This document shows, piece after piece, positions 1 to 11,024 of a stretch of DNA of 64,000 nucleotides. The stretch spans positions 36,421,493 to 36,485,492 of the forward strand of contig CM065695.1 in NCBI GenBank assembly GCA_017654935.2. Reading direction: 5' to 3'. The DNA comes from Phymorhynchus buccinoides. Lineage: Eukaryota; Mollusca; Gastropoda; Neogastropoda; Raphitomidae. A program made the position numbers and the translations under genes. How positions within the stretch are numbered: position 1 is the stretch's first letter; each line of letters opens with the position of its first letter. Under the pieces are notes generated by a model. That model saw only the letters and a list, made by a program, of their open reading frames with translations, ran no database searches and had not been told where the DNA came from.

Positions 1-688
1 GTCTGCAACACCCACAACAACGCTACTAACTTTCTATATTTAACCCTTTGGATGACAGCATCCACAGCAACTGTGTCCACATCATCTGCAACACCCACAA
101 CACTACTAACTTTCTATATTTAACCCTTTGGATGCCAGCATCCACTGTGTCCACATCGTCTGCAACACCCACAACAACAACAACGCTACTAACTTTCTAT
201 ACTTAACCCTTTGGATGCCAGCATCCGCAAAAGCTCTGTATCCACATCGTCTGCAACACCCACAACAACAACAACGCTACTAACTTTCTATATTTAACCC
301 TTTGGATGCCAGCATCCGCAGCAACTCTGTGTCCACATCGTCTGCAACACCCACAACAACGCTACTAACTTTCTATATTTAACCCTTTGGATGACAGCAT
401 CCGCAGCAACTCTGTGTCCACATCATCTGCAACACCCACAACACTACTAACTTTGTATATTTAACCCTTTGGATGCCAGCATCCACAGCAGCCACTGTGT
501 CCACATCGTCTGCAACACCCACAACAACAACGCTACTAACTTTCTATATTTAACCCTTTGGATGCCAGCATCCGCAGCAGCTCAGTGTCCACATCGTCTG
601 CAACACCCACAACAACAACAACGCTACTAACTTTCTATATTTAACCCTTTGGATGCCAGCATCCGCAGCAGCTCTGTATCCACATCGT
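1..688 (-). repeat. ANKS6: Tandem array of whole ANKS6 exon 6 with its splice sites (8 copies plus a 9th at the edge)
   Basis: The unit is about 75-92 bp: acceptor region ending GTGTTGCAG, a 35-44 bp exon copy, and donor GTTAAATATAG. Copies on the minus strand are 688-646, 597-555, 509-466, 426-384, 341-299, 250-208, 159-125 and 85-45; the next acceptor is at 3-4. Five (688, 597, 426, 341, 250) are 43 bp and keep the frame DDVDTELLRMLASK. One of these has A to S; other changes are synonymous. Three (509, 159, 85) are 44, 35 and 41 bp and are frameshifted. Introns between copies are only 39-48 bp. The array runs past the window edge. Confidence 0.85.
646..688 (-). CDS. ANKS6: ANKS6 exon 6, most upstream copy of an amplified exon
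   Basis: Between acceptor GTTGTTCCAG and donor GTTAAATA lies a 43-bp exon. With the G left by exon 5 it reads DDVDTELLRMLASKG, aligning with the vertebrate ANKS6 segment NDPDTELVRLLAS that follows directly after the exon-5 equivalent. Entry phase (two bases needed) fits exon 5 exactly and exit is phase 2. Its upstream intron differs from that of the other copies, so it may be closest to the ancestral exon. At least seven more copies follow. Which copy or copies are spliced cannot be told from sequence. Confidence 0.75.
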
Positions 689-973
689 CTGGAACAACAA
701 TCGCCTCCTGTATTTTCTGTTATTATCCTTTCCCCAGTGTTGAGAGAGTATGACTGTTATGTGGTATGTTCTGACAGAAAAGCATTCAATTTCCACAAGT
801 ATATCTGGAACACCCACAGCAACAACAACAGCATCCTCCTGCACTTTCTATACCCAATGCTTTCTCCAGTGCCGAGACAGCGCATTATAAACGGTACATA
901 TTCCAACAGAATAAGCACTGAATTTCCATAAGTATGCTTTCTGCGAGACATGCAATTACCCAGGTTCCCTGAG
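689..973. other. ANKS6 intron 5, degenerate duplicated segment upstream of exon 6
   Basis: The stretch 710-806 is a diverged copy of 841-930 (both end in ATTTCCA(C/T)AAGTAT on the plus strand). A second CAG-like acceptor with the same GTTGTTG...GTTCCAG context lies near 808-812. This looks like an older layer of the duplication that made the exon 6 array. No coding sequence was supported. Confidence 0.5.
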
Positions 974-1191
974 CAGGGCTCCCAATCGTCCCGCAAAACA
1001 AGGGGTCCCAGGGACTCCTTCACTTACATTATAGAGGGTCCTAAAGGTGGGATAGAGGGTCCCAGTGGCATAGCGAATGCTAAAAATAATTTTTCTAGTG
1101 CATCCCTGGGACCCCCTGCACATTCTTTTAGAGGGTCCTGTAGAATTTTAGTGTTTCATAGACCCTCAAATGGGGGTCCCTGGGTGCCCTG
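974..1191 (+). mobile_element. hAT-like MITE, family A (CAGGGCTCCC termini), copy 1
   Basis: About 218 bp starting CAGGGCTCCC and ending in its inverted form. The inside is rich in GGGTCCC / GGGACCC blocks. Five copies occur in the window (974, 3772, 8680, 10280, 30904). The CAGGG start and the copy size suggest a non-autonomous hAT element; no transposase is present. Copy 1 is in the opposite orientation to the others. Confidence 0.7.
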
Positions 1192-1289
1192 CTCAGGTAA
1201 GTTTTAACAGAATCTTTGGCTGAAAAATCGCTGGCAGCAAAAGGGTTGATAATGCAATGAAGGATGTGCCTTTTGTCTCAACGTACATT

Positions 1290-2155
1290 TTATCATTAAT
1301 ACATCTTGTAGCTTACCGATGAGGGAGCATACATTTTATCATTAATACATCTTGTAGCTTACCGATGAGGGAGCATACATTTTATCATTAATACATCTTG
1401 TAGCTTACCGATGAGGGAGCATACATTTTATCATTAATACATCTTGTAGCTTACCGATGAGGGAGCATACATTTTATCATTAAATACATCTTGTAGCTTA
1501 CCGATGAGGGAGCATACATTTTATCATTAATACATCTTGTAGCTTACCGATGAGGGAGCATACATTTTATCATTAAATACATCTTGTAGCTTACCGATGA
1601 GGGAGCATACATTTTATCATTAATACATCTTGTAGCTTACCGATGAGGGAGCATACATTTTATCATTAAATACATCTTGTAGCTTACCGATGAGGGAGCA
1701 TACATTTTATCATTAAATACATCTTGTAGCTTACCGATGAGGGAGCATACATTTTATCATTAAATACATCTTGTAGCTTACCGATGAGGGAGCATACATT
1801 TTATCATTAAATACATCTTGTAGCTTACCGATGAGGGAGCATACATTTTATCATTAAATACATCTTGTAGCTTACCGATGAGGGAGCATACATTTTATCA
1901 TTAAATACATCTTGTAGCTTACCGATGAGGGAGCATACATTTTATCATTAATACATCTTGTAGCTTACCGATGAGGGAGCATACATTTTATCATTAAATA
2001 CATCTTGTAGCTTACCGATGAGGGAGCATACATTTTATCATTAAATACATCTTGTAGCTTACCGATGAGGGAGCATACATTTTATCATTAATACATCTGG
2101 TGGCTTACCGATGAGGGAGCATACATTTCATCATTTAATACATCTTGTAGCTTAC
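1290..2155 (-). repeat. ANKS6: 46-47 bp minisatellite made of the ANKS6 exon 5 tail and donor site (18 extra copies)
   Basis: Each unit carries, on the minus strand, GCTCCCTCATCG followed by GTAAGCTACAAG (exon end and donor) and about 23 bp of AT-rich intron. I counted 18 copies besides the genuine exon end at 2156. All but the one nearest the exon (around 2095-2120) are almost identical, differing mainly by one A in the AT-rich part. Low divergence points to recent or homogenising expansion. Every unit keeps a consensus-like 5' splice site. Confidence 0.93.
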
Positions 2156-2253
2156 CGATGAGGGAGGCCATGTCGAAGGCTGTGCATCCATTTTTGGCCT
2201 GCACCGACACATCAGCCCCAACATTCAACAAAAACATGGCCACCTGCTTCTTC
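2156..2253 (-). CDS. ANKS6: ANKS6 exon 5 (last recognisable ankyrin unit)
   Basis: Acceptor GATGTTTGCAG, then G completes the split glycine codon from exon 4: HG-KKQVAMFLLNVGADV, followed by QAKNGCTAFDMASLI. This matches the NKEIVKYLLNQGADV and AKNGYTAFD segments of vertebrate ANKS6. The donor is GTAAGC in phase 1 with a G left over. The final 12 bases and donor are the seed of the minisatellite that follows downstream in the intron. Confidence 0.92.
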
Positions 2254-2845
2254 CTGCAAACATCAAAAACAGGCAACGCATTGTTACAATCAGACTGGAT
2301 TTGCAAGCAGATTATGGTATATCATTTTGTTTGGTTATTAACCCTTTGAAGACATTGCCATATTTTTCGGATCATTAGGCGCTGCTGACTGTGCATAAGG
2401 CGAATAGGGCAATTTTCAAGAAAAATCTCAAAAAATTAAAGAAATAGGCGCCCTCGTTTATAAGGTGATATGCACCTCACAAAAGAAAGTCAAACTTTGA
2501 AACCTGTACGCATCCTGTAAACGCTTATCGCCCGCCATTACTGCTGTCATAAACGAGAGTTGGCTCCCCCTTCAAATCATCGAACTTCCGTTTGAGCTGC
2601 TTCCTGTTGTTGTGTTTGGACAATTCTTCACGAAAAGTGATAGAATTATGACATTTTAAGCTCTACAACGATGCTTTTTACATCCAATGAAGGGCTATGG
2701 CATCTGTTGGACGGTATATTGGACGATAATAGGGATTTTTAAGCATTTTAACATGAGTATTCGTCGTATCGGCGACTCGTGACCACTTTCGATGTCTGAC
2801 TCACAATAGACTGAACTGAACACGGCAATCGTTGCCTCTCTTCTC

Positions 2846-3252
2846 AGCCCCGCTGCACCAGGAGAATTCACACACACACACATACACATATACATACCCA
2901 TGATACGTTGCCTGCATGAGAGCAGTCCACCCACTGATGAGGTCCTGCTTGTTGATGTCGCAGCCCTACTGAACCAGACAGAATTCACACACACACACAC
3001 ACACACACAGACACACACACACAGACACATACCCATGATACGTTGCCTGCATGAGGGCGGTCCACCCACTGATGAGGTCCTGCTTGTTGATGTCGCAGCC
3101 CCACTGCACCAGAATTCACACACACACACACACACAGTGACACACACACATGCACACACACAGACACATACCCATGATACGTTGCCTGCATGAGGGCGGT
3201 CCACCCACTGATGAGAACCTGCTTGTTGATGTCGCAGCCCCGCTGAACCAGA

Positions 3253-3295
<43 letters not shown>

Positions 3296-3425
3296 GACAC
3301 ACACACACACACACAGGCACACATATACCCATGATACGTTGCCTGCATGAGAGCAGTCTACCCACTGATGAGGTCCTGCTTGTTGATGTCGCAGCCTTTC
3401 TACACCGAAAACAACTTAAGAACCT

Positions 3426-3430
<5 letters not shown>
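2846..3430 (-). repeat. ANKS6: Partial duplicates of ANKS6 exon 4 (3' half plus donor) separated by CA repeats
   Basis: Four copies of roughly 85-95 bp lie at about 3322-3402, 3168-3256, 3028-3117 and 2893-2985, and a stub at 2846-2870. Each has the [19 protein letters not shown] end and the GTATG donor; blocks of (CA)n separate them. The copies near 3028 and 3168 keep an open frame. The copy near 3322 has W to stop in SGW and the copy near 2893 has a stop just upstream of GCDI. All lack the exon's true acceptor, so as they stand they are pseudo-exons. Confidence 0.88.
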
Positions 3431-3467
<37 letters not shown>

Positions 3468-3471
3468 ATAC

Positions 3472-3679
3472 CCATGATACGTGGCCTGCATGAGGGCGGT
3501 CCATCCACTGATGAGGTCCTGCTTGTTGATGTCACAGCCCCGCTGAACCAGCAGTTCGGCCACGTCCATGCGGCCTGTCATGGCGGCGAACATGAGCGGG
3601 GTGGCGCCATCCTGCGGAGAACTGGCGTCCTTCTGGCTGGGGTCCTTGTCCAGGATCTCCCTGATGCGGTCTTTGTCTC
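3472..3679 (-). CDS. ANKS6: ANKS6 exon 4 (ankyrin repeats, [13 protein letters not shown])
   Basis: Acceptor GACATCAG then GA GAC AAA; with the G of exon 3 it reads GDKDRIREILDKDPSQKD. It continues with DGATPLMFAAMTGRMDVAE and ends [13 protein letters not shown], nearly identical to the vertebrate segment. The donor is GTATGT with phase 2 (GG left over). This is the only copy with a full exon body and proper acceptor. Four diverged copies of its last ~85 bp plus donor follow in the intron. Confidence 0.92.
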
Positions 3680-3771
3680 CTGATGTCGGGAGGGCGTTCA
3701 TAAAAAATTGATGGTTAACTGTCAAAACTGTCTGTCACCCACCACCCTATTCTTCCCTATTAAGACTACCG

Positions 3772-3990
3772 CAGGGCTCCCAGGGACCCCCATTTAGGGG
3801 TCTATGAAGCATTAAAATTCTAAAGGACCCTCTAAAAGAATGTGCAGGGGGTTCCAGGGATGCACTAGAAAAAATTTTTTTTAGAATTCACAATGCCACT
3901 GGGACCCTCTATCCCGCCTCTAGGACCCTCTATGCTGTAAGTGAAGGAGTCCCAGGGACCCCTTGCTTTGCGGGACGATTGGGACCCCTG
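3772..3990 (-). mobile_element. hAT-like MITE, family A, copy 2
   Basis: Same family as the element at 974, in opposite orientation; begins GCAGGGCTCCCAGGGACC and ends near GGGACCCCTG. It lies 93 bp upstream of the ANKS6 exon 4 acceptor, inside intron 3. Confidence 0.7.
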
Positions 3991-4923
3991 CTACCCCTAC
4001 TATGTGACCCAAACATTTCCACCAATTTTGTCCTTCATATCCGGACTACTGAGTGTTCACCTCCCTATTAAGGAACTATTTTATTAATTAGAGCTTCAGA
4101 TTGTCAGTGAGCACAGGTCATTGACCCACTGCGACCATGATTTGGCCCCTCATTTTGTGCAGCCAGGGGGTCATCTGACGCACGCAGTCTGTAAAAAGAT
4201 TTAAGCTTAATACTTACAGTGACACATTATTGGCCCATTATTTTGGAAATTGACCCATCATTTTCGGCAATTAGGGGACATATGTGATGGTGCATGGGAA
4301 AAACCTACACAAGTCACTCAGAACGTTTTGAGCAAAAGCCAAAAATAGTCAACAACCCCCAAAATATCAATGTTCTATTTAGGGCATATTTATGTCTATT
4401 TTTATGTATTCTACCAGTATCCACAACATGAAAGACCACCTTGAATTATTTCTTTGTTTAATTGATCGTTTCCTTTATCAAGTCAATAGAAACAGGGAGG
4501 CAAAATTGTATCTTCTATGCCCGATTTCTGCAAATGTTCTATTTAGAATGCCAAACTCCAAATGATTATAAAATTAACAAAAGGACAAGATAACTCAATT
4601 GGGTTTTCTGTGTAGTCTCTGTGTACATACATGTTCCACCATGAAAAATTAAAATCTCAATTTATGCCAACATTCCATTATGTCTGGTTTTCCTATGCAC
4701 TGTCACATACGACCCATGAAGCTTAAAAACAATCTGGAGCTCTGATCAACACCTTTTTTTTTCTTCTTTTTTTTTTGGGGGGGCGCTGATTTTCAAGGTC
4801 TTAATAGGGAGGTAAGTTTCCACTGTACATGCATTCACACTGAAATGTATCATGGTCATACTTATTTCATGACAATACAAAACAGACAAGAGCTTTTTTT
4901 TTATCATACAATGAAAACACCCC
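3991..4923. other. ANKS6 intron 3, no gene seen
   Basis: AT-rich unique-looking sequence with a short T/G tract at 4752-4782. No exon, RNA gene or clear repeat was recognised. Confidence 0.5.
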
Positions 4924-5408
4924 TTAACTCACTCAGGACGAATGAGCCGGATCCGGCTAATGGCTCGCACAACAGTTAAGACGAATGGCCCGGCTCCGGC
5001 TCATAAAAGTTTTCAAGAGGTTTTGATTTCTGGCGTGCAACCAGCTTTCCGGTGCGAAGTCAAAACCTACTTTCAGTTTTCTTTGACCTTGCCTCTCTTG
5101 AAATCAACCAATCACTGCATAGTTTACATTCAGCTTTGGTTGTAGAGGGGGGTCAAAGATCGGAATGTGAAATTTTCCTTCTTTCTATGTGTTAGCTGTT
5201 TTTGTCAATAGGAGACAAACGACGAATGTAAGGAATCTGATATTTTACGATCGTTTAGTGCATGGTGTTGCTAATCTTTTCTGAAAATATTGATGCCTAA
5301 CTCTTCATAACTTGGTTTTGGTGATTATTTTACGAACCTAGTCAAACGCCCAGTCCCCTGTTACAACAGAACAAGGGGAAATAATCTGGCCAGTCCCGAG
5401 TGAGTTAA
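4924..5408. mobile_element. TTAA-bounded element with TTAACTCACTC ends
   Basis: About 485 bp bounded by TTAACTCACTCAGGACG and CGAGTGAGTTAA. The terminal inverted repeat plus TTAA at both ends points to a piggyBac-like non-autonomous element. A related, more diverged copy with TTAACTCATTC ends is at 56773. Confidence 0.6.
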
Positions 5409-5726
5409 AACCGTAAATATTTCAAATTTTATTCTTTATCGCATACACCCAACCACGGACTGAACTATCATTTTGAGCTTTTTTTTAATTTAACAAATGT
5501 GTATTTATAATACTACAATGATTACAAAACAATGAATCAGTCTTTTTAAAATTTTAAACACAGCTTGCAAATCACAACTGTGGTTCGCCTTGGTATAAGG
5601 CTGTGTCAGACCAATTGACATCAGCTAGAACACCAAGGCTATATCAAAATGTTGTTATGCTCAGCATAGTTATGCGAGGATTGCCTTTACCAATGACAAG
5701 CTCCTAGCATAACATCATCAGTCTAA

Positions 5727-5871
5727 AATCCTCCGAAGTCGGAGTGTGGCTGCGAACGTGGCGGGGTAATCAAAAACGGTCACACACGTAATGTTCTCAT
5801 CCCTAGGTGTTGCATTTTGTACCATAGTGTTCAAGTGCGTCGGCTGTTGGGATGATCCTTTAAGCCAGGGT
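5727..5871 (-). repeat. Dispersed repeat, family F (CTGGCTTAAAG ... CTCCGACTTCGGAGG)
   Basis: An inverted copy of a roughly 145-160 bp repeat also seen at about 15868-16045, 37575-37640 (partial), 51705-52015 (interrupted) and 55515-55672. It contains GGGATCATCCCA and GATTACCCCGCC blocks. Class unknown. Confidence 0.6.
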
Positions 5872-6169
5872 AAGACAACAACAATTAAATTTTTTTATTG
5901 TGGTGGGTAACTAGTGTGAAATGTGTGAGTGTGTGTATGTTGTATGCGTGCATGCATGTGTGCCTGCATGTGTGCAAGTGTGTGTGCATGTGCGTGCGCA
6001 TGCATGCGTGTATGTCTATGTGTCTATAGTTGTCACAGTGTGCGCAGCAAGGGATAAAAATAAGAAAGAGCAGAGATAAATGGAGACATGAAAAAGGAAA
6101 AGAAGAGATGGAACTTTTTAAAATAAATGAGAGAAAGAAAGAATACAGCCTAAGACAAGAGATTCAATT

Positions 6170-7182
<1,013 letters not shown>

Positions 7183-7314
7183 CATATCAGAAATGCTACC
7201 TTCTAGTTCTATCAAAGCTTTGATATAAAATCACACATCTCCTGCTTTCTGAATTAGTAACATTGATAAATTTATATATATACAGGCATTTCAGTTCACT
7301 ATTTGTAAACTAAC

Positions 7315-7359
7315 CATGTTTGGCAGCTTCAATGATGTCTGGCTTGATCTCATCAGGAG
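7315..7359 (-). CDS. ANKS6: ANKS6 exon 3 (45-bp linker microexon)
   Basis: This small exon between ATTCCAG and GTTAGT is too short for an ORF list. With the leftover T of exon 2 it reads SPDEIKPDIIEAAKHG, aligning to the RRPDIFHALKMG segment of vertebrate ANKS6, which opens the second ankyrin block. Entry is phase 1 and exit is phase 1, so it fits exons 2 and 4. It sits 132 bp downstream, in transcript sense, of nothing but AT-rich intron, and its donor is followed closely by a 1-kb AG repeat. Confidence 0.85.
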
Positions 7360-7423
7360 CTGGAATATAGAACAAAAATAATAATCAAACACTTAGTGAT
7401 TCCTCTCTCTATCATGTCTACTC

Positions 7424-7640
7424 TAATGTGTGTATTTAAACTTTAGTTTTAAAAGCGAGTGAGTGTGTGCATTTGTGTGTTGGGTGCAGGTGTATGTGAA
7501 AATCTGTGCATGCATGTGGGCGTTTGCGTACATATGCGGTGTATGTATGTGCGTGTGTGTGTGTGTGCGTGTGTGTGTGTGTGTACGCGCGCGCATACTT
7601 AAGTGTGTGTGTGTGTGTGTGTGTGAATACATATATATGC
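7424..7640. repeat. GT-rich simple repeat
   Basis: Degenerate (TG)n with GTGTGTGT blocks and a short alternating GCGCGCGC stretch, capable of left-handed DNA. It lies 65 bp upstream of ANKS6 exon 3 in transcript sense. Confidence 0.8.
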
Positions 7641-7708
7641 ATAATTCCTTTCTGAAGTAAAATGTGCATCATTCACTCATTGTCCAGAGGCTGCCACTGC
7701 TGTAAAGT

Positions 7709-7942
7709 TTAACCCTTTCACCGCCAGCCATTTTTCAGCCAAAAAATACCATTAAACTAAGCTGGGTAGAGGAAAAAATGGATCTGGAACATTGGGAATT
7801 CCTTTGTGACATGCATAACATCAGGCCAATCCTTAACTCCCGAGGGTCTTCGGATTAACAGGCCTTGATTTGATGCCTTTTACTGTTTTAGTGACATGGG
7901 TGTTGTGGTGCATAAATGCGACATTGGCGGTGAAAGGGTTAA
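7709..7942. mobile_element. piggyBac-like MITE, family B (TTAACCCTTTCACCGCC)
   Basis: About 234 bp with left end TTAACCCTTTCACCGCC and right end GGCGGTGAAAGGGTTAA, i.e. 17-bp perfect inverted ends including the TTAA target. Other copies are at 50911 (nested) and 55178, with fragments at about 1216, 31553 and 60747. The TTAA target and CCCTTT terminus fit piggyBac. No transposase inside. Confidence 0.75.
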
Positions 7943-8679
7943 AATTGACAACCAAGCACAACAGAAATTAATGAAAATGAAATGGTACCGCGCACAGCAC
8001 ACCAATTCCCCACATTCTGACTGCTTTTAGTTTCCCCAGAGAGCTATTTGTTTACAGTTATTTCCTTTCACATCTAGTTAGGGCTAGGGAAAGACCTTAC
8101 AAGTGGTACACTACAACAAATGAAGGGATAAAAACTTTGGCGAACTGGTTTATACTGGTGATGAGGTCTAAAAATAGGCACAAACTAAAAGCAGTTGTAA
8201 CGGGGTGCTGTGCTGTGTGTGGGGTGGTGTAAGTCACACACACACACACAATGATGTGCATATCACCCCCCTCTCTCTCTCTCTCTGTCTCTCTCTCTTT
8301 CTCTGTGAAAGCCGATCTACATTAAGATGCACTATCGTTCATTCACTGGCACCATTCAGCCCTGAATCCTCTACCAGCGCTGCCAACTACGTAAGGTTAA
8401 CGGTCGCACTCGGTGCCTGAGATCCCTTCGGCAAGGATTAGCCGACATGAATGACTGTGTCTCTTGAGTCTGACTGGCGGTGGTTAATCCTGCCTGGCGG
8501 TTTAACGACCATCAAAGCCAGCACTCAGGAATGTTGAAAAGAAGATTTGGAATTTTAACCTCAGGCAACAACATTCTTTAAGAGTCAGCACCTTTGGTTT
8601 GCTTCAAGGCTTCGTAAGAATGTTATACTTATAGCTGCAATCAAAGAGTTACCAAACACGACAATGAAAGTATACATAA

Positions 8680-8894
8680 CAGGGCTCCCAGGGACCCCCA
8701 TTTGGGAGTCTATGAAGTACTAAAATTCTAAAGGACACTCTAAAAGAATGTGTAGGGGGTTCCAGGGATGCACTACAAACATTATTTTTAGTATTCGCAA
8801 TGAAACTGGGACCCTCTATCCCACCTCTATGACCCTCTATACTATAAGTGAAGGAGTCCCTGGGACCCCTTGTTTTGCAGGATTGGGAGCACTG
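8680..8894 (-). mobile_element. hAT-like MITE, family A, copy 3
   Basis: Same family; about 215 bp, starting CAGGGCTCCC and ending TTGGGAGCACTG. It lies in ANKS6 intron 2. No coding capacity. Confidence 0.7.
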
Positions 8895-9283
8895 GACATA
8901 CAGTGTAAATGTGTGTGCACCATCTCACTCATCATATAAGCTTAAGAGAGAGAAACAGACAGAGACTGAGAGAGAGACAGATCTATGCAGAGTGTGGGTG
9001 TGTGTGTGTGTAAGTATGCATGAGCAAAGTATGCATGTGTACATTAAGTGTATGAAAATGATGCATTACTACATGTATGTAAATGCTGAACACCCTGCTA
9101 AAGCTTCTGTGCAAGGAAAGTCACATCTAAAACTTCCAACACAATGTTTATAAATACAGTACTATTACTTCATTTCTCATTCCGCCAACTGGTCTTCCAC
9201 CTCTTACTTCTGTCACTAGCCAAGGGAGGCAACGCCCTTTTCACTGCCTGCCTGCAACCTCATTGGTATCGTACTATTTGTAG

Positions 9284-9457
9284 TTCCGTATTTTACGGAC
9301 TATAAGGCAATACTTTTTTCCCCAGACTGAGACTCCTGCGCCTTATAATATGACTGATAATAATATGGTAAGAAAGTATAACAAAATCTGATTTTTTTGT
9401 AAAATTTGGGGGGTACGCCTTATAACCAGGTGCGCCTTAGTCCCCAAAAATATGGTA
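9284..9457. mobile_element. TIR MITE, family D (CCGTATTTT...ACTATAAGGCG)
   Basis: Left end CCGTATTTTACGGACTATAA and right end with GCGCCTTAGTCC...AAATATGGTAC. Further copies are at 10620, 10889 (truncated), 26434 (broken), 37646, 48681 and 52726. Inverted termini of about 25 bp; transposon superfamily not certain. Confidence 0.65.
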
Positions 9458-9483
9458 CTTGTAAAAACAGTACGAATGAATTA

Positions 9484-9690
9484 AAAATTGTGTTTTACGT
9501 CCTCTCGGTCTGGAACAGACACATATGGGACATTTGTAAAAACAAAGATGGTGGGAATGATACTGGATGCAATGCCATGAGGCAGTGCAACACCAGTAAA
9601 GTCCCGAATTTTTTACAATACAGATAAGTGTAGCAGTAACCACGCCTAGGTTAAACCTCATCGGCTATGGTACCACCACATAATAAAAAC
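9484..9690 (-). repeat. Dispersed repeat, family G (GAGAGGACGTAAAAC ... GCCGATGAGGTTT)
   Basis: About 200 bp, running from CGTCCTCTCGGTCTGGAAC to CATCGGCTATGGTACC on the plus strand. Full or partial copies are at 19216, 19492, 21000, 22625 (interrupted), 32700 and 40610-40860. Its GAGAGGACGTAAAAC end appears to have seeded the satellite at 41216. Confidence 0.65.
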
Positions 9691-9734
9691 AGTACGGTAG
9701 CTATGCTCAGTGTTTATAGCACTGCCCCAGACTG

Positions 9735-10075
9735 GTGGGGGGTTTCTGTATGCTAGTCTGTCGTTTCCGACAATGACTGCCCCAGAAAGCAGAGGGGGCA
9801 GATACTATTCTGACGGGCTGGGCGAGAATTTGTTTATAGTGGAGATGCCTTGCCCAGGGTACATCCCCACTCTCTCAGCCAAAGGGATTTGAAGACACAG
9901 CTGGAGTTGAGGAAGGTCCCCAAAGGCCAGCCCATCCCTTTGGCTGCAGCACCAGAGCCGGTGCCAAGGCCCCCTCGTTCGAGAGTCATAGTCTTCCACA
10001 AGAGACTAATCTGTACCATGATTTTCCATTACTGTAGAAAATCATCTGTTGTACAGCTCATGTTACTGTTGGCCC
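9735..10075 (+). repeat. Dispersed 330-bp repeat, inverted partner at 35340-35665
   Basis: The block contains CATCCCTTTGGCTGCAGC and CCCTTGCCC-type stretches and ends CAGTAATGGAAAATCATG on one strand. The copy at 35340-35665 is in the opposite orientation and clearly homologous over the whole length. Class not recognised. Confidence 0.65.
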
Positions 10076-10279
10076 CTACTACAGGCTAATGTCAACCAAT
10101 GATAAAAGCCCAGACTGGTGTGAGTGAAAGGGAAAACCCTTTATCCTGAGGGGTAACCAGCACAGTCCACTGTCCACACTATGTCCTGTCTGCACACACC
10201 TTCCTGCTGAGTCAATATCTGGTGCATTGTCGCTAAAAGGCATGGAATGTTCAACTGGAAAACTTTGAGGTCCAAATAG

Positions 10280-10501
10280 CAGGGCTCCCAGGGACCCACA
10301 TGTGGGGGTCTATGAAATACTAACATTCTAAAGGACCCTCTAAAACTATGTGCAGGGGGTCCCAGGGATGCACTAGAAATTTCTTTTTAACATTCGCAAT
10401 GCCACTGGGACCCTCTATCCCGCCTCTAGGACCCTCTATACTGTAGTGTAAGTGAAGGAGTCCCTGGGACCCCTTGTTTTGCAGGACGATTGGGAGCCCT
10501 G
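10280..10501 (-). mobile_element. hAT-like MITE, family A, copy 4
   Basis: Same family with intact CAGGGCTCCC / GGGAGCCCTG ends. The flanks share AAATAG on both sides, compatible with a decayed 8-bp hAT target-site duplication. It lies in ANKS6 intron 2. Confidence 0.72.
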
Positions 10502-10619
10502 AAATAGTCACAAATTATATCTGAAGAATCCACTGACGAGTCTTATTTATGTTTAAATCAGTAATAAATATTATACCCCCAAAACAATAAAGGACAAAAA
10601 AAGGCTTAAATAAACTAGC

Positions 10620-10779
10620 ACCGTATTTTACGAACTATAAGGCGATACATTTTTCCTAAACTGAGACCCCTGTGCCTTATAATGTGACTGATGATATAGT
10701 AACACAATCTGAATTTTGAGTCAAATTTGGAGAGTGCGCCTTATAATCAGGTGCGCCTTATAGTCCGTAAAATACAGTA
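10620..10779. mobile_element. TIR MITE, family D, copy 2
   Basis: Complete copy with ACCGTATTTTACGAACTATA at one end and TATAGTCCGTAAAATACAGT at the other. Confidence 0.68.
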
Positions 10780-10888
10780 ATACTATCAAATACAAAAAAC
10801 TAGTACTAAGTAGTAGTACTAAGTTTTTGCAAAAGTGTATTTCGAAGTTTTACTGAATTATATTTAACATGGCATAGGTTTTTTTTTA

Positions 10889-11024
10889 ATATAAGGTAAT
10901 ACTTTTCCCCCCAGACTGAGACCCCTGCGTCTTATATGATATAATATAGTGAGAAAATATTATAACAAAATCTGAATTTTGTGTAAAATGTTTGGGGTGC
11001 GCCTTATAGTCTGAAAATACTGTA
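10889..11024. mobile_element. TIR MITE, family D, left-truncated copy
   Basis: Starts inside the element at ATAAGGTAATACTTTTCCCC and reaches the GCCTTATAGTCTGAAAATAC end. It lies about 110 bp from the complete copy at 10620. Confidence 0.6.

Noticed and set aside
1290..2160. CRISPR-like array or plain satellite
   Set aside because: Units are contiguous with no unique spacers, the genome is a eukaryote, and the unit is clearly the exon 5 end and donor, so neither label fits.
2893..3430. Calling the exon 4 copies alternative exons
   Set aside because: They have no proper acceptor in the right phase and two have stops, so they are listed as partial duplicates.
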